Assembly (NCBI GenBank): GCA_015680685.1 | Contig: MNCI01015627.1 | Span: 306,616 to 370,615 of the forward strand | From: Gnetum montanum | Lineage: Eukaryota; Streptophyta; Gnetopsida; Gnetales; Gnetaceae | Direction of reading: 5' to 3' | DNA length: 64,000 nucleotides | Shown here: positions 20,900 to 31,700 of the stretch, piece after piece | Layout of the letters: each line of letters opens with the position of its first letter | Numbering within the stretch: position 1 is the first letter of the stretch | Notes under the pieces: model-generated | What the model was told of the DNA's origin: nothing | Seen by the model: only the letters and a program-made list of their open reading frames with translations | Databases searched by the model: none | Made by a program: the position numbers and the translations under genes

Positions 20900-23774
20900 C
20901 ATGTTCCTCGATGTTTTGAAGCTATTGGAGAAGATCAAATGGTGCTAAGTGGTGGTGGTTCCTGAGGCTCTAAGGGACCTTCACGGCTTCACACATGGGT
21001 AGCGATTGAGGTGGTTGTGGCTATGTTGCTATTGCTACACCTTTAGGAGGGAGGCAGAAAGCATCCTATAGTGCTTTCATTTTCTCTTCCTTACTTTTGG
21101 TATCATGCACCATCCATGTAGCTGTCCCAATGTGGGTTGGAATGGGTACATCCTAAGGACATGGGATTATTGGAAACAACTCCTTTGCATTGACAAACCA
21201 AGTAGTGAACTGTTTGTGTTCAATGTTGAATGCCCTAACTATGTTCTTTTGCTCTTGGTAGTCATTCATCCATTTGGATTGGTTATTAACAATAGATCAT
21301 TGATCTCTAAACCATCCTCTGAGAACTTTGAGTTCAACATTTGCAGTCTCAAGCTTTTGCTTGGTGTCCTTGTGGTGTTTGAACTTAGCCTCGTATAGCA
21401 GATACGAGCTAGCCACTTATTTTTCTAATTCTGATCATGGTCGTTCGGTAGTTAGCATTGCTAGGTTTACATAATGGAGATTAGCCAACTCCATATACTT
21501 TGTCATCTCCTTGATTTGCAACTCCTTTAAGTGGATCTCCGCTTTGTTGTAGGTGTTAATCCCATCAAGGATGGGCTACCATGTTTCTCTTCCTTATTAG
21601 ATTTGCTAGAGGGATTCATTCATTTGTACCTTTGCTATCTAAATGTGTTTCTTGTTAACTTCTTTTTGCAAACCAAACTGGTCCTTGTAGTGATTTTTCA
21701 CTTTCTAAATTTTGAGGACTTCATTCTTCCAAGTACCGATCTTGATGGTAGACTTTTGACACAAGGTGCATACCTACTCCATTGACAAATTGTGGTTTTC
21801 CATGGCTAATTTCCTTAGTTTAGTGTTTACCCTAGCAAGGTACTCCTACTATTGATGAATGAATTCTTGTATTTGATCTTTCTAAGCATCAACAGTTCCC
21901 AAGCAATGATTTTGTGTAGTCAATGCTTTATTTTCTTGGTGCATATAATTCAAGTCCTTTTGGATTAAGTGCATTTCAGATTTTGCTATGGACTATTTAA
22001 ATATAGCCATTATTGCCTCCTCCTCAACCTCCTAAAATCATTTTTGAAGTTGTTTGATAGTTTCATCTCTTGTCACTACTGGGCTGAGGATTGCTTGATT
22101 TGCAAATCAGGCACGAAGTTTAGCAACTTCCATAGCCAAGCGTTGATTTTGCTCTTGGGCCATTTCTAGTTACCCCTCCAAAATAATACATATGCCCCTC
22201 ACATTCAGTAGCTTCGACTAGGTTGTAGTGATGTTCTTTGGAAGATCAAAGATGTCCAGAGTTAGTTTCTTGGTTTCTACTAGTTATTCTAGCAACTTTC
22301 CATGCTAGGCTACATTCAATTTCTAGCTAACCATGCCTATGGATGTCTACACATATTGAAGTGTAGATATGTTTGGTATAGAAGTCACAAGTTCATCCAA
22401 TGCTTCTACTACATGATCAGCCACGACTTGAGCCACTGTTTCCTACCCTTGGTGCTACATCACTAGGATAGTTGCCCCTTTGCCTTCCTCCAACCTCACT
22501 AAGAAAATGGTGACATTCCCAAAGATTTTTGGGAATAGATAGTATTAGGATAATGACACCATCACTTCTAGAGCATTGGGATCCAACCCTATGAGCAAGT
22601 ACGTTCTTTGGGCAGAGAAAATGGGACATCTAGCTAACTATTCAAGCCACCTCATTAAGGTGACTCATTGCTGGCTGGTACATAGATGGATTTGCCCCAC
22701 TCATTCCTACATGTTGCTCTTGTTTGTGCAAGAGCTGTTCTTGGATTTTGCATAGACGCTCAATGGCTGCATGGGCCTTTGGCATTGTTTCTTAAGTGGG
22801 TGGTGGTGGCAGTTGCTCCTCTAATTAAGTTATCACTAGCATCTTCTCTTTCATGATCTCAGATCATGAAGCCAAAGGAGTATGCCTAAGAATATCATTA
22901 GAGTAGCGAACAATGCCTACCCTTTTGCAGAGTCTCCTAATTAGGCATGGAAAGGGCAAGGTCTTCCTTCCGTGTTCATTTTCTTTGAAATGCTTCTCAA
23001 TCTCCAAGTATAGTAATTATGGAAGGTCAACAAGGAACTTCCTACTTAGAGTGTCACATGCTTAGGTGGAGAAAGTAGTCATCTTGCTTGGCCTCACCAT
23101 TAGATTAAGGTGATAGGCTACAATCTTGAAGTAAATTCTCTTCACTGATGTGAGTGCACCATATTCCTTATAGTCCACCTTGTAGCAATGCTAGGTCCAC
23201 TCCTTCTTGGCCTTAGGGTCATGGATAATTCTACTAGCTATGTTCCAGTGTCAGGAAACCCAAGTGCCTATGTAATAGCTTCTATCAAGTAGGACACTTG
23301 AATGTCTTTGATCTTAACTATGGTTCCTAGCCTTTGATTGTTCCAGAAAAGGTATGTCTCTCCCATGTACCACTTTCCATTGGACATGATGATTGGCCAC
23401 ATGGGAGAGATTTGTAGTTGAGTCTTGACATCCTCTAGAGCTTTCTCCAAAAATGGTCCAAAGTTGATCTCTTGAAGAATGGATCATTGAATCTCTTGGA
23501 ACTTGATGATATCAAGGTAGGCTTGAGTCAAAGTGACCTCAAGCCTTGGTGCAGGTCTAGGTACTTCTTCTCTTTGTGATTGTTTTGTAGGCACTTCTTC
23601 TTTTAGAATCTATTAGATAGATTCTACTTTGGACTCCTCACAAAGAGGTCCCATTGCATGGGTCACCTTTGATAGTTTTTTACCTTGTTCTTATTGGCCC
23701 CTTTTAGCTCTAGGTCACTTCTCTCGTGGTTGTGAGGGTTCTCCTTCCTGGAGACATTTCTATTTTGGTGCCAT
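20900..23774 (-). pseudogene. Ath-2 downstream ORF (about 900 codons, decayed)
   Basis: Starts at ATGGCACC (23774) directly after the leader intron. With stops read through, it aligns with the ORF at 62237-64000 of Ath-4 (shared SPMWP, YMGETYLF and VKIKDI). A central block with ...ACDTLSRKF... and LPFPCLIRRLCKR resembles, from memory, the 'putative plant transposon protein' domain found with plant retroelements. Then come a Q-rich stretch (IQEQLLHKQEQHVGMSG) and a long charged region, likely coiled coil. No membrane segments were seen, so an envelope role is not supported. It lies in the env position between integrase and LTR. Several frameshifts and TAG/TGA stops break it. Confidence 0.6.
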
Positions 23775-23836
23775 TTGTAATCACAATAAGACCATGGGTT
23801 AGCAATCATTGTGTAACATTAAAACAATTAGGATAC
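23775..23836 (-). other. 62-bp leader intron in Ath-2
   Basis: The donor is AAG/GTATCC on the minus strand. The acceptor AG has decayed to AA just before the ATG at 23774. It matches the intron positions in Ath-1, Ath-3 and Ath-4. Confidence 0.6.
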
Positions 23837-24224
23837 CTTATCTCTTAAGGATAGTTACACTTGGCTAAGTTGTGATTATAGCTAATTTAATTAATCTAAT
23901 TATCATTTATTTGTGTATTATCATTAATAAATCATCTTGAAGGTTGTTGGAAAGGTTAACTATCAAAAAATTTGATGCTTATATGTTGTTAAAGTTATTA
24001 ACCCTTTGGGGAGTTAGAAAAATTTCCAAAAAACTTCATATATTTTTCATTGGAAACCTTAAGGTTGCAGCCCCCACAATAAAGATCTTAATTTCGATAA
24101 GTGTAGGATTGAAAAACAAAGTGATTTGGAAAAATGGTTCAAAAGTTATGAGCTATGGAAGGTTTTTGGATTTGAAAAATTTCAAAAGCTCCCTGTGTGT
24201 TATGAGAAAATGGCAAAAAATTGC

Positions 24225-24335
24225 AAAGTGTTTGGCGATATATGTAGGATTTTTTGTGCTACATCAATGAGGCCTAGTTGATTGGGCCTCATCAATGAGG
24301 GGGGATATGTTGATGGGGCCTCAATGACACAACCA
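24225..24335 (-). promoter_or_regulatory. Internal U3-like promoter module in Ath-2
   Basis: A cluster of dyads (CCTCATTGATGAGG, AGGCCTCATTGATGTAG on the minus strand) is followed by a TATA-like ACATATAT near 24235-24245. LTR-B has the same CTACATC.A..AGGCC motif and a TATA box in the same order. It lies about 470 bp before the downstream ORF, reading towards it. Confidence 0.5.
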
Positions 24336-25960
24336 TTAATCACTGTAGTCAAACTTACAAAATATGAAGAGTTTTTGAGTGAAATTAGTGTCAAATGAAA
24401 GCTTAGAAGACCAAGAATAGTATGAAAATATGAGAAGAAGGTGTTAAAGCACATAAATGTGGAAAAATGAAGAAAAATTAATGTAGTGGATGAATGAAAT
24501 GAAAAATTAAGGAACACTAAGTGGTATACTAAATGGAATATGTGAAAAGGTAGGATTGTAGTAATGTCAAAGGTAAGGAAGCTTAATTAATCAAGCCCAG
24601 AGCTATGCAAGTGGGTCCTTTCCATAGTAGTCTCATGCGATTTTTTCCCTTGCATAACCTCAACTAAGGAGTCCATACGCCCCATAGCCAATTTAATGAT
24701 CATGACAAGGACCAACCTGAAAGAATCTACTCAAGAATCCCAACACATCAAACCAAGACAAAGCATAACATAGAATCCAACAGTGACGTGAGTTATGGTA
24801 GCATGGATTGATGATGGAGAAGGTGGAATGGAGTTCCAAATTTAGGTCATAAGAAGTCCCTTGTGAAATTTATGTTTAAAATGACCCCAGAAGTTCCATC
24901 CTCAATCCAGACCAAAACCATCCACTTTTAGTAACTTCGCATCATCATTCTAAGATCGATCTACCCACTCGAGACACAAGAATGCTTTCACAAAATAACC
25001 ACCATTCCACAAAGAGAGGAAAATAGAAGTAGGAAGTAAGAGAGAGGGCCTTACTTAGAAGGGACCTTTAGGCATAGGTGCATGCTATCTAAGTCCCATA
25101 ACTAGTGCTTGTAGCTTGTTTATTTGTCCAAGGGATTTGCTTTGTATTTTCATTATTTTTATTTTTTATTTTTGAAATGGAAACCACATCATGCAAGGAC
25201 TTATTCATGTCGAATGGATGGGCTTTGAATTCCATTCATTGTTTTTTGAATAGGAACCACACCATGCAACAATGTTATTTGAATTCCTATTAGTGGTTGG
25301 TATGGAATGGTAAAAAGTCTATGAAACACACTCAAGCACTGAAGCAAGTAGAAGAGTACAAAGAGTATTGAGTCCCCGAGAAGTCACACCCTTTACAAAC
25401 CTTTTAATCCTTCCTAATTCTGGAATTACCAAAGTCACTAATTGATTAAAATTTTCTTTAATGGAAAGGGACCTCAAATTCCTAGAAAAAGAGAAACCAT
25501 AGAGTTCATTGGATGGATAGATGATGTGGACTCATTGCCTATTCCATGAAAAATAAACAATGTCAAAGTCATCAAACATTAGAATTCAAAAATAGAAACT
25601 AGACATCGACAATCACACATTAATGACAAACCATCATTAGTAAACATCAACAGTGGCACTGTCTCCTATGAAAATAAAGTAAATTTATTATCAAAAATAA
25701 GAAAACATCATACTTAAATAATAATAAAGCAAGATAAAGTAAAATATATAAGAAAGTGTAAAATAGTCAAGAAGGTTCAAAGGTACTAAAGATGGTGTAA
25801 AATTAGAAAATCTGAAATTCAAAAATTTGTAAAATAAATAATTTGTAAAAATTAAAAACATGAAAAACAAAAAGTAGAAAAACTAAGAAGCCATGGATTG
25901 TTAGCATAGATGGCCATCTCTCCCATGACTGAGTTGTCCATCAAACATTAGATCTAAAAA
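24336..25960 (-). other. Ath-2 3' non-coding region after integrase
   Basis: The region is collinear with 1400-2700 of Ath-1 and, in reverse, with 60190-61700 of Ath-4. Near 25915 it keeps the 'ctcccatgactgagttg' block that marks the end of the polyprotein region. No coding signal of its own. Confidence 0.6.
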
Positions 25961-26039
25961 ATAGAATGTGGTTGTCCATCCATTGAGGTAGTAGTTACAC
26001 TGGCCTATCTTGGTTCTAGGAAAGGCTTTACTTGTTGAA

Positions 26040-27299
26040 TGTTGACTAACTGCTTTTACTTGGGCATTCAAGCTTGTAGATCAACATGGCCCCAGAGGAA
26101 AAGGTTTGATCAATTATATAAACTCCCTCCCACAATGTTTGGAATTTTCTCTTTTTGTGTACATGTGTGGGATTCCAATAGAGAATCTTCTCTCCTAGTT
26201 GAAGTTTTACTTTCCTAATTCTTAGGTCATGGCGTTGCTTGCTAAATGTCTTGTTCACCTAATTCAAGGATAGGGCCACTAATCAATTTTCATCTAGCAC
26301 ATTTAGGTTGATTAATATTTCTTTTTGTGCTAGACTTAGGTCAAGATTTAGATCATAGGCTGTTGAGAGTGTATGAAGCTCAAATTGAATCAAGAGTGTT
26401 GGAGGTTTTTTGTACACTAACTCGTAAAGAGAATAGCCAATAGGAAGTTTTCAAGTTGAACAATAAGCCCAAAGAGCATCATTAAGCTTTGTACTCCAAT
26501 CCTTCCTATATTTGCTAATGGTCCTTGTTAATATTTTTGTGATCTCCTAGTTGGTTAGCTCTACTTAACCATTGGCTTGGGGGTGGTAAAGTGTTATTAA
26601 TTTATGTTCTACCCCTAAGTGTTGCATTAATTTCCTAAGGATAACACTTGTGAAATGAGTTCCATTATCAAAATTAATGAATGTGGCACCCCAAACCTAT
26701 TCACGATATTTTGTTATATAAATTTTGTAGTAGTAGATGATGTACAATTAGTAATGGTTGCCATTGCTATCCATTTTGTGTAGTAGTTAACTACTACTAT
26801 GATATACACCTTTTTGTTGGACATGGGTGTGATGGGAGCCATGAAGTCAACACCCCATATATTGAAAGGTTCAAGTTGTTGAATCCACTGTTAAGGACCT
26901 TCCATGTCAGTGGTCATCCCCCCATCTTGTTGACAATGTTCACAAGACTTGATGAATTGGTGGGCATCCCTAAAAATTATAGGCCAGTAGTATCCTACCA
27001 TTAGGATTTTTATGGCTATGCGTCTCCTTGCATAGTGGCCTCCTCAAGGCCCTTCATGAGCATCCTAGAGAATGCGTAGTTGATCTTCGTCAGGGACACA
27101 CCAATGAATCAGGCCATTGACACACACCTTATAAAGGTGTCCATTAATTTCCATGAAGTATTTGGCTGAATAAAGAAATTGTTGCTTTTTCCTAAAATCC
27201 AAGTCTTATGGAATCTCTTAAGTAAGAATATATGTGAGGATGCCCTTATACCATATTGTTTTTGCAAGCGTTTGTTCACTTATTGCTCCAGTAAAAAGG
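26040..27299 (-). pseudogene. Ath-2 integrase (decayed)
   Basis: This is the integrase that would insert element DNA. Reading with stops and frame changes gives, in order, the linker ELLFTGAISEQ.L near 27299, a Tyr-Lys-rich zinc-domain lead (INGHLYKVCVNGLI), fragments of the core (IYGVLTSW near 26850) and a clear C-terminal module, KILYWNPTHVHKKRKFQTLW, at 26100-26180. The C-terminal part is open for 70 codons at 26046-26258. The catalytic residues cannot be read reliably. Tat-1 lies immediately upstream, and has separated it from its RNase H. Confidence 0.75.
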
Positions 27300-27304
27300 A
27301 GTTC
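27300..27304. other. Target-site duplication of Tat-1, left
   Basis: AGTTC here and at 36218-36222 flank Tat-1 exactly. Host coding sequence (FLDE and ELLF) is restored across the pair. Confidence 0.85.
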
Positions 27305-29021
27305 TGTGACATCTGAAAACATTGGTGGTTGGAACACCAAGAGATCATCAGGCGTATAACCTAACCTCGAATCCGTGAGAGAGATGTGCTAGAGAAAATG
27401 GAAATGGGATGCCTTGAATGGTTTGGTCGATCAGACAGGGACTTATGTGGTGTTAAAATGACCATGTGTGTGATGGGTTTATCCTATGTTACATAAGGGA
27501 ATTGGAGTTAGAGTGTAGAGGGGTGTCTCAGCCTTAGAAAAGTAATGAAAATATGCAAATATGTATGAAAAAGTGTGAAATACAAGTGTTACACTAAATA
27601 CTAGAGAGAAATGCTTGAGAAATATAATAGAATTTGAGAATAGAAGTGCACTACCCTAAAAAGGGGGAGCATAGCTAATTCACAAAGGGTCTCAAAAGGT
27701 ACATAGTGTACAATAGGTGCAGTGGGAGTGTAGTCATAGCCTCGATGGTGTCAGGCTATGAAGTTTGGTGCTCACTATGATGAACTATGCCTGGTGGGTA
27801 GGTAGCCATGGTGTACCATGCGATGTTCTATAGGGCTGTAATGGGGTTGTAGTGTACTGTGCAATGTAGTTATGCCTCTTTGCTAGTGTGGTGTGCTATG
27901 GGTCTTGTTCGCCCATGGAGCTATGTGTCAAGATGCTAAATTTCCAAATGTCAAATGAAAGTGCCAACTATCCCACTAGTGAAAAATAGAAGCCCCCCTT
28001 TTCTTTTCTTTCCTCTCCCTCCTGAGACATGAGGGATTAGGGGTATTTATAGAGCTAGGGTTAGCCAGAAAATGTGGATTAGGTGCCATGTGACAATGTA
28101 GTGGGTGGGGCCATGAGAAAAATCAAGAAAATTTTCTAAGTCTGGAGGTGACTAGAAAAAGTTCAAGAATTTTCTAAATCTGGCTGCTATGCTCATCTCA
28201 TGTTACTTGCGGAACACGGGACACTGGTTGTTGGGCTTGTCCCTTGTTATGTGCAGGACATGGGACATTGGCTACTGGGCTCATCCCATGTTACATGCAA
28301 GACATGGAACATTAGCTGCTGGGCTCATCCCATGTTATGTGTGGGACACATGTGCTAGCTGCTATGCTCGTCTCGTGTTACGTGTGGGACATGGGACACT
28401 GGCTACTACTCTTGTTCCATGTTACGTGTAAGACATGGAACACTAGCTGCTATGCTCATCCCATGTTACGTATGGGACATAGAATACTTCTCAATGTTAA
28501 GCTTTCTACGTTGCACAACATAACAGAGCATAACATGAATATTTAGTGAACTTTTAACTTGCCACACCTATCACACTATCTATGCTACATAGCGTAGTAG
28601 AGCATAGCATGAATACTTTTTCAAATTTTCATGAAATCTACAATGTTCCTTCATTGTACACTAACGGTGTAGTAGGATAGGTAGCTTCAGAAGTTGGGAA
28701 ATGTGCCAAATGTGTCTTCTATGTCAAGATAGCTTGATAGATCCTTGTCCAACACTTAGGAAAAACTAGGCACTTGAATCTATGTTACACTTGCTATGCT
28801 ACACAACATAGCATCAATAGTTAAAAAATTTGCCAAGTTTTGACACTTAGACAAATTTGTAGGAAGTGCCATCATTCTTACTCTTAGAAAAATTTTGCAA
28901 ATTTGGTAGTTGGGGCTGACTACACTTAATACTGAGAAAAATTTGGGCAAAGTGCCACTGTTTTGACACTTAGTTAAATTTTCAGTTGAGATGTTGAGAC
29001 CCAAAATTTTGTGGTGTTTCA
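27305..29021 (-). repeat. Tat-1 3' LTR
   Basis: It aligns along its length with 34522-36217. The core promoter on the minus strand reads CTCTATAAATACCCC (TATA near 28043-28053), preceded by GCTAACCCTA, as in the Tat-2 LTR. The two Tat-1 LTRs are visibly diverged, so the insertion is not recent. Confidence 0.85.
28180..28490. repeat. About seven 45-50 bp tandem subrepeats in the Tat-1 3' LTR
   Basis: The unit is of the form 'gctcatcccatgttacgtg' then 'gggacatgggacactggctg'. The same array is in the 5' LTR at 35375-35670. Open frames rich in HxxCYVxDxGHW on the plus strand are products of the repeat, not genes. Confidence 0.8.
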
Positions 29022-29036
29022 ATGGTCCCTCTTTGT
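29022..29036 (-). other. Polypurine tract of Tat-1
   Basis: On the minus strand ACAAAGAGGGACCAT precedes the LTR start TGAAACACC. Tat-2 has ACAAAGAGGGGCCAA at the same place. Confidence 0.75.
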
Positions 29037-30880
29037 TGATGTCTGGAGGAGTGGCCCAAGAGACATTGACAAAGAATTACAAAACACCATAGTAGACGTG
29101 CCACCAACATCACTCATTGGTACAAGATTGGATGTCATTTTAAAATTCTCAAGAATGCTATGGGAATAAGGATATGCTAAGGGACAAAAGGTATAGGCAA
29201 TGCTAGGTAGATGAAACAAAAATAGTGGAAATGAAATGAAAATAGTGGATCATGATGTAAAATGTAAAGTCAGCATGGTTGACGGTGACCATGGCATGAA
29301 GTAGTTTTCCCTAAAACATTGACCTCTCATCAGAGTACTCATGAGAGAGTCAAAGTCAATCCAAGGCTAGGCTAATTGTGAAACTACAGTGCTATTAATT
29401 TTCTTAGGGATGTGTTTTTCCCCATTCTCCTTTGCTGTTTTTTATAAGGCGAACCTTTGTTGGGTTTGGCTTACTACTAAATGTTAGCTACAAGTTGGCC
29501 ATCAAGTAGATGGGCTTTGTTTTGATGTGACTGCATTGCATCTATAGGATAGGTATTTCCTCACAAGGATGAGTTGCATTACATCTGCCTAGGCCTTGAC
29601 CAACCAATAGAGGCTCCCCATGGGACGAGTTGTGTTACGTCCACCATGGGTTCTATGGTTGACATGAAGGAAGGTGCCATGCACATCACAATGTGTATGC
29701 ATCAAAGGGATGTGCAATCATGAGTATGCAAGGGATGAGAGGATATTGGGATGAAGGAGTGGATGTGCATAGGTTGTAACAGGGATGAGGGGGATCTGCC
29801 CTCTTGAGTTTCTTAACTAGTCAAATCATGCACATCAAAGTAATGTGGTGACTTGCTATTGCAATGAGATGCATCTCTACATGACCACTTCTAAGGCTTC
29901 ATCCTACAAACACAACTTCAAGAAGACAAGAAAACCATACAACATGAAATGCAAGTGTAAATGTCAGAAGTGAAGATGCTTCATGTGCTAGATGTGAAGA
30001 TGCTATAAATGTGTTAAATGCTATGCTAGTTGCAAGTGCTCAAGAAGCCAGTGAAAGTGCTAGGGAAATGATGCTATGAGTTCTCTAAAGGCCACACTAA
30101 TGGAAATTTCTTCAAAATATTAGGAGAATGATGGGAGGTGATAATTCTATGAGTGCCCCCAAGGCCGCACTAATGGCAAGTGCTCCAAAAGATTAACAAC
30201 ATGCCAGTTTAAAGTCTTGGTAGATTGTGAACATAGTTTAAGGTCCTAGCAAACCATGATGTGCTAGTTTATAGTCTTAGTAGACTGTTGGATGCTAGTT
30301 TAATGTTGTAGCAAATAGTGGATGTTGTGCCAGTTATGACCCAAGGATGAGCTATTGTGCTAGTTTAATGTCATGACCCAAGGACAAGATGTTGTGCTAG
30401 TTAACGTCATGACCCAAGGATGATATGTGCTAGTTTATAGTCATAGCAAACTGTCTATGTCATTTTTTTGTCATGGCAAATGAGTGCTCACCTTGCTTGT
30501 GTAAGGTGTGATGTTGCATGCGTAGTCATGCTGTGTGCTTGCAAGATCCTACAAAAATCAACTAGAAAAACAACATTAAGTGGCAACTATTGTAAATAGA
30601 GTTGAAATGCACAAATGAAAGGAAGGCAATGCAAAAAGTAATAATTTTAGGCCGTTCTAGGCCATGGGCTAGTTTAAGGCCTTTTTATTTATTTATTCTT
30701 TTAATGTATTTACGATGTTTTTCAAATGCAATGTGTAAGCTAAGTTGATGAATGCATAAACATAGTAGAAATGCGTAAAAAAAAGAAAAATGTATGATCT
30801 AAGTAAGCAGGAAAAATGTAAATGTGTAGGCTAGTGTGATGTAAATGAAAGTCAAAAATGCATGGCAAGTGGAGGTAAAG
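29037..30880 (-). other. Tat-1 3' non-coding region
   Basis: The region aligns with 55740-57189 of Tat-2, including a conserved 'gaagttgtgtttgtagga' block (29915-29940 and 56285-56305). No reading frame is maintained. Confidence 0.6.
30190..30480. repeat. 'Aaactagca' short-repeat cluster of Tat-1
   Basis: On the minus strand units such as 'gacattaaactagcacaa' recur every 30-45 bp, separated by 'tcatccttgggtcatga'. Tat-2 has two such clusters, at 46240-46580 and 55770-56120. Confidence 0.7.
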
Positions 30881-30889
30881 GGTAGGTAG

Positions 30890-31700
30890 GCACCTAGTGC
30901 ATTTTTGGCCAAGGGAAAGTCTTGGTCATGTAGTTGCTTCCTAACTAGGCATGGATTAGGGGGTGTGCAAGGCTTAGGATCCTCTAGGAGGCTATTGGAT
31001 TTAACCACTCATTCAGGTGTGTTAGCCTTAGGTGCTGCATTGGCTGTTGTAGGTGTACCACCAAGAAACTCCTCTTCCAAAACCTATGTCATGTTTGTGT
31101 CATGGATAGTCAGAGAGGAGGTGTTATCACCATGGATGATAACTTGACCACCTTCGTATGGAAGGTGCCCATAGTTGGCTAGCTAAGGCCTACCTAGAAT
31201 TAGGTTGAAACTTGGCATCTCCCCTATGATAGTGAAATCTGCACTGGTGGGGAATTGCTCTCCTACCATGAAGGCTAAGTTGATTGTACCCCTAATAATG
31301 ATGCATGATCCATTGAAGGATTTTAGACACGTGGTTTTGGTTGGCCTGATTTCATCTACTAGGCCTAGCTTATCGATGATGGAGTACATGACTACATTTG
31401 TTGCTACATCATCATCAACATGGACTCTATGAATGGTGCACTATCCAACACATATGGTAATGGATAGTGGAGCTGTAGTGACCTCCCCTTATTCGGGGTT
31501 GACTTTGACTACATCATTGTGAAAGGCTAAGGATGTTGGACCCAATTCCTATGATGTAGGGGGCAACATCATTGCATGGATGAATGCCTCATCTTCAGGG
31601 ATGTCCTCCATAACAAGAATGGAGGCCAAGATTTGGGCCAATTCTTGGCAATGAGAAAATGAGGTCATGACTAGCTCATACAAGCTTGATGTTGTGTTCT
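30890..31700 (-). pseudogene. Tat-1 protease
   Basis: This is the C-terminal part of the gag-protease frame. The frame at 31183-31389 gives MYSIIDKLGLVDEI, a variable strand and the late protease motif PSFNLILGRP, as in Tat and Ogre proteases. The active-site Asp motif, expected just before SIIDKLG, cannot be read cleanly. A C-terminal tail ...CTPPNPCLVRKQL (30900-31000) matches Tat-2 (YAPPNPHQVKKQL at 45890-45925). In Tat-2 an RT follows after a gap; here the sequence passes to the 3' region. Confidence 0.65.

Noticed and set aside
21105-22169. Plus-strand frames of 66-97 codons
   Set aside because: They are antisense to the Ath-2 downstream ORF, whose minus-strand reading aligns with Ath-4.
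24200-24517. 105-codon minus-strand frame in Ath-2
   Set aside because: It overlaps the promoter-like dyads and is not open in Ath-4.
28189-28546. Cys/His/Trp-rich plus-strand frames in the Tat-1 3' LTR, and similar ones at 35400-35681
   Set aside because: They are translations of the 45-50 bp tandem repeat in two frames and lie in a promoter region.
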